64,000 nucleotides of DNA, from the NCBI GenBank assembly GCA_019358985.1, contig JAHHIJ010000011.1, forward strand, positions 62,001 through 126,000, written 5' to 3'. Below are positions 8,941-18,300 of the stretch, piece by piece (the first letter of the stretch is position 1; each line of letters opens with the position of its first letter). Source of the DNA: Tolypothrix brevis GSE-NOS-MK-07-07A (GTDB taxonomy: Bacteria; Cyanobacteriota; Cyanobacteriia; Cyanobacteriales; Nostocaceae). The notes under the pieces are model-generated. The model was not told the origin of the DNA, did not search any database, and saw only the letters and a list, made by a program, of their open reading frames with translations. Position numbers and translations under genes: made by a program.

Positions 8941-11900
8941 ATGGTAAATTTAACTGGTACGCAATACAGTGAATATTTTGACGGTATTGGCTTAGGTCTA
9001 CCACTTGGCTGGCTGGTATATACGGGTGCGACTAACTCATCTTTGGGAACTTCGGTGAGTTTCACCACAACAACTACAACTTGGGATGATACAACAGGTG
9101 CTTTCAAAAACTTTGCAGCAAACGACAGTAGTCTTGCATCAAATGCCTCAAACAACTTGCAAAACTCAGCTACAGATCGAGCATTAGGTATCCGTCAGAC
9201 AAGCAGTATTGGAGACCCTGGTGCATCGTTTGTTTTCAATCTTGACAATACACTTGGCTTTCAGAATTTTGGACTTTCTTTGAAAGCTCAGATGCTAAGT
9301 GTTCAGCCTCGCTCTACAACTTGGACAATTGATTATAGGGTTGGAAATTCTGGTACTTTCAATGTTCTTGGAACTTATGCAGATCTGAGTGTATTTGGCT
9401 CTTCAACTTTAAATTTATCAAATTTCGGCACTGATATTAACAATCAGTCTAATCAAGTTCAAATCCGAATATCTGCACTCTCAGCAAGTACAGGTAGTAG
9501 CAATCGAGACAGTTTTGGTATTGATGATTTTCAACTGACTTACAGCTCTCTACCAGTAAATAATCCTCCTGTCGTGACTTTGCCTAGTACGGCTATCTCT
9601 TACACCGAAAATGCTTCAGCTACGATTCTTGATGCAAGTGCGACTGTCACAGATATTGATTCACCCAACTTCAATAATGGTAGCCTCACTGCTCGTTTCA
9701 CGACAGGAGGTAGTGCTGATGACCGTATAAATATTCGTAATGAAGGTACTGGGGCAACTCAAATTAATCTTGATGGCAGAGAAATTTATTACGGTAGCAA
9801 CTTAATTGGTAACTTTATAGGCGGTATTGGCACTGAGAATTTTGTAATTAGCCTGAATACAAATGCCACTCCAGAAAGGGTTCAGGCTTTATTACGTAAT
9901 ATAACTTATGCAAATGTCTCTGAAAATCCTTCAGTAAATAATCGTACCGTCGAATTTCTTCTCAACGATGGCAATAGCGGTATCAGCACACCAGTTACAA
10001 AGACAATTACAGTTGCCAGAATAAATGATGCACCGCTAATTGGTGGCACCACTGTTCTTTACGATGGCTCTTTGGTAGGAACACCAGACAGTCAAAATAA
10101 AGGATTAAAGTATTTTGGACTTGGTGTCACTCCCACTCCTGGTAGTGGTGTTACAAATTTGAATACATTCGGAAATAATAGCTTCCAAGCAGGATTTTCT
10201 AACTATTCAACATCTGGAACCAATCTCACCTCATTTACACTTGATCGTACTACTGGTTACACCATTAGTTTCTCTGCCAAAGTCACAGATGAAGCACGCG
10301 CTACAACTGCTAACAAAAATAACGATGGTAAAGATGACCGTGCAGGTTTTAGTGTTATTGCTATTAGTAGTGATCGCAAGTATGGTATTGAATTAGGTTT
10401 TTGGAAAGATCGTATCTGGGCACAAGATGATGGCACTACTCAAAAAAATCCTTCCTTGGAACCAGATGCAGCACCAGCTAGTAACTTCCGCACTTTTTTT
10501 ACTCAAGCAGAAGGTGTAGGCTTCACCACCACTAATCTAGAAAATTATGACCTGACTGTACTCGGTGATACCTATACTTTATTTGCTAATGGTAATGCAA
10601 TCCTCAGTGGTAAATTGCGGGATTATAGTGCTTTTCCTAATGGACTTCTTGATGTGTACGAAAAACCCAACTTTATTTTCTTTGGCGATAATACACCTTC
10701 GGCACGAGCGAATATTGATTTAAACCGGGTAGCGGTAACTACTAGTAGTATCCCCAATCTAACAATTAACGAGGATAATATCACAGGACCAATTCCTTTC
10801 AAAATCCGTGACTTTGAAACTGCTGCTGATTCCCTGATGGTTAATTTCTCCTCATCGAATACAGCTTTAATTCCAAATAATAATATTTCTTATAGCCTTA
10901 CGGAAATCAATCCCACTCGCACTTTTACTGTCGTACCTGCTGCAAATCAAAATGGCACAGCGACAATTACACTGAATGTCAGCGATGGTATTACGACAAC
11001 TCAGCGGACATTTGATATCACCGTTAATTCTGTAAACGATCGCCCCAGCTTCACTATAGGCGCCAACCAAAGCGTAAAAACAGGTGTGGCACAAACCATC
11101 AAAGGTTGGGCATACAATTTTAATTCTGGTGCTGCCAATGAAACACAAAGTGCCGCAGGTTACACCGTTACATTTGAGAATAATTTAGATAGTCAACTTT
11201 TTGCCGTTGCACCAACAATCGACCTTTCAACAGGCGATCTTAAATATACTCCAACTAATACAATTACTAGCAGCAAAACTGTACAATTTAAAGTCACAGT
11301 TCAGGATAACGGGGGTACTGCTAATGGTCTTGATACCTCAATCGAGCAAACTTTCAAAATCACCATCAATCCGACAGCTACTAACACAATTAAGGTTACT
11401 TCAGGTGTAAGTACTACGGGAACAGACCAAAACGATTTCATTACTGGATTAGATGGTATTGACACCATTATTGGTGGATTGGGTAATGACTATATTTTCG
11501 GTGGCAAAGGTAACGATATTCTCTACGGCGATTTGGGCATAAATGCCAACAATTCTGACATCATACCAGACTACGGTTCTAATCTGACGATGAATGACAC
11601 TATTTATAGTGGTGATGGGGATGACTTTATCTACGGCAATGTTGGCAATGACAAGCTATATGGTGATGCCGGAAATGATACCATCTGGGGTGGTAATGGT
11701 GATGATATCATCTGGGGTGGTAATGGCAATGATACCTTCTGGGGGGGTGCTGATAAAGATAGCTTCGTTCTAGTTAGAGGGCAAGGTAAAGATACAATTG
11801 AGGATTTTAAAATTGGTGAAGATGTGCTTGGTTGTGCAGGTGGCTTAAGATACGATCCGTTGGTATTAGGTTTTCAAAATGTAGTTGGTGGCACCTCGAT

Positions 11901-11991
11901 TTTTGATATAGTGGGAAATCAAGAGTTGGCATTCGTCAAAAATATTACTATGTCTCAACTGAATAATTCTAGTAATTTCCGTCTCTTTTAA
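8941..11991 (+). CDS. Large secreted calcium-binding RTX protein with cadherin-like domains
   Basis: The product has 1016 residues. AGAGGTG precedes the ATG at 8941, so I prefer it to the in-frame GTG at 8932. Residues about 1-200 form a beta-rich N-terminal domain. About 205-365 are cadherin-like (NNPPVVTLPSTAISYTEN…). About 370-600 look like a LamG-type jelly roll. About 600-800 hold further Ig/cadherin-like modules (…VNSVNDRPSF). About 823-940 hold the RTX nonapeptides (GGLGNDYIF, GGNGDDIIW, GDAGNDTIW), which bind calcium. There is no N-terminal signal peptide, as expected for type I secretion with a C-terminal signal. It is probably a surface or extracellular matrix protein. Confidence 0.88.
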   Translation: MVNLTGTQYSEYFDGIGLGLPLGWLVYTGATNSSLGTSVSFTTTTTTWDDTTGAFKNFAANDSSLASNASNNLQNSATDRALGIRQTSSIGDPGASFVFNLDNTLGFQNFGLSLKAQMLSVQPRSTTWTIDYRVGNSGTFNVLGTYADLSVFGSSTLNLSNFGTDINNQSNQVQIRISALSASTGSSNRDSFGIDDFQLTYSSLPVNNPPVVTLPSTAISYTENASATILDASATVTDIDSPNFNNGSLTARFTTGGSADDRINIRNEGTGATQINLDGREIYYGSNLIGNFIGGIGTENFVISLNTNATPERVQALLRNITYANVSENPSVNNRTVEFLLNDGNSGISTPVTKTITVARINDAPLIGGTTVLYDGSLVGTPDSQNKGLKYFGLGVTPTPGSGVTNLNTFGNNSFQAGFSNYSTSGTNLTSFTLDRTTGYTISFSAKVTDEARATTANKNNDGKDDRAGFSVIAISSDRKYGIELGFWKDRIWAQDDGTTQKNPSLEPDAAPASNFRTFFTQAEGVGFTTTNLENYDLTVLGDTYTLFANGNAILSGKLRDYSAFPNGLLDVYEKPNFIFFGDNTPSARANIDLNRVAVTTSSIPNLTINEDNITGPIPFKIRDFETAADSLMVNFSSSNTALIPNNNISYSLTEINPTRTFTVVPAANQNGTATITLNVSDGITTTQRTFDITVNSVNDRPSFTIGANQSVKTGVAQTIKGWAYNFNSGAANETQSAAGYTVTFENNLDSQLFAVAPTIDLSTGDLKYTPTNTITSSKTVQFKVTVQDNGGTANGLDTSIEQTFKITINPTATNTIKVTSGVSTTGTDQNDFITGLDGIDTIIGGLGNDYIFGGKGNDILYGDLGINANNSDIIPDYGSNLTMNDTIYSGDGDDFIYGNVGNDKLYGDAGNDTIWGGNGDDIIWGGNGNDTFWGGADKDSFVLVRGQGKDTIEDFKIGEDVLGCAGGLRYDPLVLGFQNVVGGTSIFDIVGNQELAFVKNITMSQLNNSSNFRLF

Positions 11992-12104
11992 AACAGTGTT
12001 CGGTGTTTTTAGATTTCTCTTAGAAACGCCGAATTTAGCCAAAAATAATACATACGGACGCTTCCAAACTTGAGTAAACCCGATCAACTGGCTAAAATAG
12101 GGTT

Positions 12105-15044
12105 ATGTCTCAAATATCCTCAAACCAATTGACTTCCGATTCTGCACTCCTCACACGTCCAGTGTTCATCTTAGTAGATGGACACTCCCTCGCTTATCGT
12201 TCTTACTTCGCTTTCGCTAAAGGACGAAATGGGGGAATGCGTACAAAAGCGGGAATTCCCACCAGTGTATGTTTTGGCTTTATCAAGTCTTTGCTGGAAG
12301 TAATGGGAACCGAACAGCCGCAAGCGATCGCTATTGCTTTTGATTTGGGTTCACCAACCTTCCGTCACGAAGCTGACGATACTTATAAAGCCGATCGCTT
12401 AGAAACACCAGAAGACTTTATTCCTGACTTAAAAAATCTGCACGAGTTGCTTGATGGCTTCAATTTGCCAATTTTCACCGCTCCTGGTTATGAAGCAGAT
12501 GACGTGTTAGGTACTTTAGCACAAAAAGCAACTGCCGCTGGGTATAGAGTGAAAATTCTTACAGGCGATCGCGATCTATTTCAACTTATCGACACAGAAA
12601 AAGAAATTACTGTTCTCTACTTTAGTCCAGAAGCGATGAAGCGTTCTACAAGTAGTATCACGGAATTTGACGCAGAACAAGTTAAACTAAAGCTAGGCAT
12701 TTTACCATCACAAGTTGTTGATTATAAAGCTCTTTGTGGCGATAAATCAGATAATATTCCTGGAGTTAAGGGAATCGGAGAAAAGACAGCAGTGCCGCTG
12801 CTAAATACCTACGGTACTCTTGATAATATATATGCTTCTTTAGGTGAAATTAAAGGCGCAACTCAGCAAAAACTGGAAGCTGGTAAACAAGATGCCGAAC
12901 ATTCTCGCTTTTTAGCAAGTATAAGACTTGATGTGCCGATAGAAGTTAATTTAGAAGATTGTAAATTAACCGGATTTGATACCAACATCCTTACACCACT
13001 GTTAGAAAACTTAGAATTAAAGACTTTTTTAGGCAAAATAAACGAACTTCAGCAACGTTTTGGTGGGACAATTGAAGAAGCACCAAAACCCGAAACATCA
13101 AAACAAATTCACCCAAATGAAGATAATGATTTGTGGTTTTTTACTGCTGAGGATACAGCAGCAGCACAAAAACAATCGGCTTCACCAATTCAACCACGCA
13201 TTATCAACACAGAAGCCAAACTAAGCGAGCTAGTCAAGCTTTTAGAAAAATTAACCAACATAGAAACACCGGTCGCTTGGGACACAGAAACCACTGGTTT
13301 AGAACCTCGTGATGCTGAGTTAGTAGGAATTGGCTGTTGCTGGGGAAGCAATCCTGATGAAGTAGCTTATATTCCTCTTAATCATAAAAGTGGAGATAAT
13401 CTAAATCAAGAAATTGCTATAGAAGCACTACGTCCAATTTTAGAAAGTGCTGATTATCCGAAAGCGTTGCAAAATGCAAAATTTGACCGCTTAGTTCTCC
13501 GCTGTCAAGGAATTAAATTGGCAGGTGTAGTCTTTGATTCGATGTTGGCAAGTTATGTGTTGAATCCAGATAGTAGCCATAAGTTGGATGATTTGTCTAA
13601 ACAATATTTGGATTTGACAGCAAAAAGTTACTTAGAATTAGTTCCTAAAGGTAAAACTATCGCTGATATTGACATTCCCGCAGTCGCTAATTATTGCGGG
13701 ATGGATGCTTATTCTACATTCGGATTAGTACCAAAATTGCGAGAGGAATTAGATAAAATTCCGACTTTACATAAGCTTTTGTTGGAAGTAGAACAACCGC
13801 TAGAACCAGTTTTAGCGCAAATGGAATATACAGGTTTCCGCATTAATACAGATTATTTAAAAGAACTTTCGCAGCAGTTAGAAATAGATTTAGCCAAGTT
13901 GGAACAGCAAGCTATTGAGATAGCTGGAGAAAAGTTTAACTTGGGTTCTCCGAAACAATTAAGTCAGATATTGTTTGACAAATTAAGTTTAAGTACGAAG
14001 TATTCCCGGAAAATTCAAACGGGTTACTCTACTGATGCAGCGACACTAGAAAGACTGCAAGAAGTAGATGAAACGGGCTTTGTTGATGCGATTATGGAGT
14101 ATCGTACTTTATCTAAATTAAAGTCTACTTATGTGGATGCACTGCCAACATTGGTGCGCCCAGATACTCAACGGGTACATACGGATTTTAACCAAACGGT
14201 GACATCTACTGGAAGGTTATCTTCTTCAAATCCAAATTTGCAAAATATCCCGATTCGGACTGCTTTTAGTCGTCAGATTCGTAAGGCTTTTGTGCCAGAA
14301 TCAGGTTGGTTAATGGTAGCTGCTGATTACTCGCAAATTGAGTTAAGAATTTTGGCTCATTTGAGTCAAGAACCAGTGTTAGTTGAAGCATACCAAAACA
14401 ATCAAGATATTCATACTGTTACAGCGCGTTTGGTGTTTGAAAAAGAAGATATAACATCAGATGAAAGAAGATTGGCAAAAACGATTAATTTTGGCGTGAT
14501 TTATGGGATGGGTTATTTGAGGTTTTCTCGTTCAACTGGTGTAGATAAAACCCTGGCTAACGAGTTTATTCAACGTTTTTACAGTCGCTATCCGAAAGTA
14601 TTTGAATATTTGGAGAGTGTGAAAAAACAAGCTATATCTCAAAATTATGTCGAAACTATTCTCGGTCGTCGTCGTTATTTTGATTTTACCAGCAACAGCA
14701 TCCGCAAGTACAAAAACAATAAACTAGAAGATATTGACTTGAAAAAATTGGGTAATTTGGGTGCTTTCGATGCGGGATTATTACGTGCTGCTGCTAACGC
14801 CCCAATTCAAGGTTCCAGTGCTGATATTATCAAAATTGCGATGGTGAAAATGCATAAAATTTTGCAGAGATATCAATCGCGGTTATTGTTGCAAGTTCAC
14901 GATGAATTAGTATTTGAAATTCTCCCCAGTGAGTGGGAAGAATTAGAACCGCAAATTAAATCAGCGATGGAAGATGCTGTATCGTTGAGTGTACCGTTAA
15001 TTGTAGATGTGCGTGCCGGTGAGAATTGGATGGAGACGAAGTAA
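12105..15044 (+). CDS. polA: DNA polymerase I
   Basis: The 979-residue enzyme fills gaps and removes RNA primers in replication and repair. Residues 1 to about 300 are the 5'-3' exonuclease (FILVDGHSLAYRSYFA, GYEADDVLG, GDKSDNIPGVKGIGEKTA). A 3'-5' proofreading domain follows, with its first acidic motif intact (WDTETTGLEP, about residue 392). The polymerase domain has motif A DYSQIELR (about 740), the O-helix RRLAKTINFGVIYG (about 788) and motif C QVHDEL (about 931). Unlike Taq-type enzymes, the proofreading motif is present, so all three activities are expected. The gene stands alone on the plus strand. Confidence 0.97.
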   Translation: MSQISSNQLTSDSALLTRPVFILVDGHSLAYRSYFAFAKGRNGGMRTKAGIPTSVCFGFIKSLLEVMGTEQPQAIAIAFDLGSPTFRHEADDTYKADRLETPEDFIPDLKNLHELLDGFNLPIFTAPGYEADDVLGTLAQKATAAGYRVKILTGDRDLFQLIDTEKEITVLYFSPEAMKRSTSSITEFDAEQVKLKLGILPSQVVDYKALCGDKSDNIPGVKGIGEKTAVPLLNTYGTLDNIYASLGEIKGATQQKLEAGKQDAEHSRFLASIRLDVPIEVNLEDCKLTGFDTNILTPLLENLELKTFLGKINELQQRFGGTIEEAPKPETSKQIHPNEDNDLWFFTAEDTAAAQKQSASPIQPRIINTEAKLSELVKLLEKLTNIETPVAWDTETTGLEPRDAELVGIGCCWGSNPDEVAYIPLNHKSGDNLNQEIAIEALRPILESADYPKALQNAKFDRLVLRCQGIKLAGVVFDSMLASYVLNPDSSHKLDDLSKQYLDLTAKSYLELVPKGKTIADIDIPAVANYCGMDAYSTFGLVPKLREELDKIPTLHKLLLEVEQPLEPVLAQMEYTGFRINTDYLKELSQQLEIDLAKLEQQAIEIAGEKFNLGSPKQLSQILFDKLSLSTKYSRKIQTGYSTDAATLERLQEVDETGFVDAIMEYRTLSKLKSTYVDALPTLVRPDTQRVHTDFNQTVTSTGRLSSSNPNLQNIPIRTAFSRQIRKAFVPESGWLMVAADYSQIELRILAHLSQEPVLVEAYQNNQDIHTVTARLVFEKEDITSDERRLAKTINFGVIYGMGYLRFSRSTGVDKTLANEFIQRFYSRYPKVFEYLESVKKQAISQNYVETILGRRRYFDFTSNSIRKYKNNKLEDIDLKKLGNLGAFDAGLLRAAANAPIQGSSADIIKIAMVKMHKILQRYQSRLLLQVHDELVFEILPSEWEELEPQIKSAMEDAVSLSVPLIVDVRAGENWMETK

Positions 15045-15175
15045 ACTTAACTGCACAATTCAATGATTGACCATGATCTCTTGTTTAAGGAACTCCTAAC
15101 GACATTTTTTGTAGAGTTCTAAACTTATTTTTCCCAGCGGTAAGTAGGTGGGTGTAAATAAACATAACTATATTT

Positions 15176-15245
15176 CTGTCATTGCGTTCGCGGAGCGTCT
15201 CGTAGAGAGGAGGCACGACAAAGCAATTCGCTTGCGGTTACGGAC
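15176..15245. repeat. Dispersed palindromic repeat (GCGTTCGCGGAGCGTCTC type)
   Basis: The segment GCGTTCGCGGAGCGTCTCG followed by TAGAGA and a partly complementary AAGCAATTCGCTTGCGG forms an imperfect palindrome. It belongs to a repeat family common between genes in Nostocales. The 15045-15308 interval between polA and the convergent kinase gene holds no gene. Confidence 0.6.
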
Positions 15246-15308
15246 TTTTTATATTTTGTTACATAGCTAGGTTTATTCGTGCCTACCTACTTACTGGTTT
15301 ATACGCCA

Positions 15309-18300
15309 TTAGCCTTTCAAAGTCAATTTGGTAATAGCGGCAATTAACTCTGTTGGTTCGACTGGTTTGGGGATATGCATTTGAAAGCCGGCTGAAATTG
15401 CTTGTTGGCGATCATATTCTCCAGCATAAGCTGTTAGAGCGATCGCTGGTATTTGTCCCCCTTGTTCTGGCAACCAATTTCTCACTTGACGAATCAGCAT
15501 ATAGCCGTCCATTTCTGGCATCCCAATATCACTTAATAAAATATCTAATTTCGACTTTGCCAAGATTTGCAGTGCTTCCATCGCGGATGAAACTGCTATC
15601 ACTTCGGCATTCTCTTCTTGCAATAGGAAGGTAATAAAGTCTCGTGAATCAACGTCATCATCTACAATCAGTATTTTGGTTCCTTCCAAATTAAGTGAAT
15701 TAAATTTCGCTTCTGTTGTCAACTCACTTTCTCCTAAATCTTTTATTGCCAACAATGGCAGCTTGACTGTAAATGTTGCTCCCTGTCCTTCTCCAGGACT
15801 TTCTACATAGACTGTACCACCGTGGAGTTCTACTAACTGTCGCGCGATCGCTAATCCTAATCCCAATCCACCAAATTTTCTCGTAGTGGCACCATCTGCT
15901 TGGCGGAAGTAATCAAAAACATAAGGTAAAAACTCTAGGGCAATACCTTTGCCTGTATCGCTAACTGTAATCTGAGCATACCTGCATGAGGGGGAGAGGG
16001 GGAGAGGGGGAGATGGGGAGAGGGGGGGATGGAGGAAAGAATTATTCTCCTTGTCCCCTTGTCCCCCACTCCCCATTTCCATTGACAATCGCACCTCTAC
16101 CCGTCCCCCATTGGGTGTGAACTTAACAGCGTTGGAAAGCAAATTCCAAATAACTTGTTGCAAGCGACCTGCATCACCTGCTATTTGCCCCACATTTGGG
16201 TCGAAAATGGTCACAATCGAAATCGATTTCGCTTCTGCTGCTAAACGTACTGTCTCTAAAGCTGCTAAAATAATTAATGATGGACTTACTTTGTCTATAT
16301 TCAGGGTTAGTTTGCCGCGAAGTATTCGTGAGACATCCAGCAAGTCTTCAATCAGTTGTACCTGTAATTTGGCATTGCGCTCAATTGTTGCTAAAGCTTC
16401 AGCGGTCTTTTTTTCATCAAACTTGCGGGTTCGCAACAGCTTAGACCAACCGATAATCGGGTTTAGTGGGGTGCGTAATTCGTGCGAAAGAACGGCGAGA
16501 AATTCATCTTTGATGCGGTTTGCCGATTCAGCTTGGGTACGCGCTAGTTGTTCAGCTTCGTACAAGCGAGTATTTTCAATTGCCACAGATGCCATCTGTG
16601 CTAATTGTACCAAAATGGCTTCGTCTTCTGCTGTAAACTCGCTTTCGTCGTATTTATCAGATAATTGAATCAGTCCAATATTACCACCATCTCGTCCTGT
16701 TAGGGGTGCAGCCAGACAACCGCGCATCGGTAGATTTTCGGCTTCTGCGTCAAATCTGCGCCATTGGGGATGCGCTTCTAGTTCGGTTTGAGTCATGCGG
16801 ATGGGACGATTTCTTTGGCAGATGTATGCGTAAATGCCTGAGCCATCGGGTTTTAGTTTATAATCTTGCCATGCCGCATATTTATTTGAAAGTGAGGTAG
16901 CGCTGATAGATTCTGCCCAATTACGATCAATCGTCATGCTGGTAAGTGATTGATGTGCGCCGATTAAAAAACGCGATCGCTCGGTAATTATTTGCACAAC
17001 TTCTTCAATAGAAAGTGCTGAATTTATCGTCAATGCTGCCTCAGTTAACCCACGCAGTTGACCGGTATATTGTTGAACCCGCACGAGCATTTTTTCGCGT
17101 TCAGTTACATTCAACGCTAGTGATAGCACGGAAATTAATTTACCAGATTCATCTAATAAAGTCGAATTGTACCACTCACAGGACACAATCGAATTATCTT
17201 TTGTGTAATTGCGGTTGTAAGAAATATTACGGTTTTCAATTCCTTGAGTCAGTCGAGTTACCGCATCTGTAACAACTTCTAAATCTTCCGTAAAGACAAA
17301 CTGCCAATCTTGGAAATTCTTACCGATGACTTCTGATGCTTGCCAGCCAAAAATTCGTTCCGCTTCCACCGACCAACGAGATACACGAAATTCATGATCC
17401 CACTCAACTACTGCCAAAGGCGAGTTTTCTACATGAAAGTTTAACCTTTGCAGGGCATTTTGCAATGATATTTCCGTAGTTTTACGAGCAGTAATATCGC
17501 GGAAATAAATACCCATCCCTTCTTCTGATGGATAAGCATGAATCTCCAACCACATCTTTAATGGTTCGTACAATACCTCAAAATGTACCGGAATTTGCTC
17601 TTTGATTGCTTGACGATATTTCTGCTCAACTATTGTACCAACTGACCAAGACCACATTTCCCAGTGGGTTTTGCCAATTATTTCCTCTGGCTGCATATTG
17701 TTGCGCCTTGCTGTCTGTTGGTTCACATAAGTGATCCTAAATTCGCTATCCAGCGCAATAAAAGCATCAGTCATGTTTTCCAGAACGTTGCTCAGATGCT
17801 CGTTGGCATCTTGCAGCACTTGGTTGATGTTCTGACGCATTCTGCTCAATTTTATAGTAGACTCGACACGCGATCGCAGTTCACGCTCAGAGAAAGGTTT
17901 AACTAAGTAATCGTCAGCCCCAAATTCTAACCCCTCAATTCGGGATTCTTCCCCAGCACGAGCAGATAGCAAGATGATCGGTATCTCTTTGGTGAGTGGA
18001 TCTTCACGCAGTTGCCGCAACAACTCGAAACCATCGAGTCCTGGCATCATAATATCAGTTAAGACTAAATCAAAAGGCTGCTGGCGAATAGCGGCTCTAG
18101 CCGCTAATCCATCCGCGACTGTTTCTACTTGATAATTTTTGTGAAGCAGACGCTTGACATAATCTCGCATATCTGCATTATCATCAGCCAGGAGAATACG
18201 GGGAATTGGCAAGTTAGTTGCCAGATTATTGTCTGAAAATTCATTTCCCCGAAGCATAGGCATCAGAGCTTTGTGGGGTTTCTTTTCCCCAGAAGTTTGC

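Noticed and set aside
12144-12158. ACTCCTCACAC motif, the core of the Yfr1 small RNA
   Set aside because: It lies inside the polA coding sequence near the start, without the flanking hairpins of Yfr1. It is most likely a coincidence of codons for Leu-Leu-Thr.
16051-16668. 205-codon frame antisense to the hybrid kinase
   Set aside because: Overlaps conserved kinase motifs on the other strand and looks like a codon-bias shadow.
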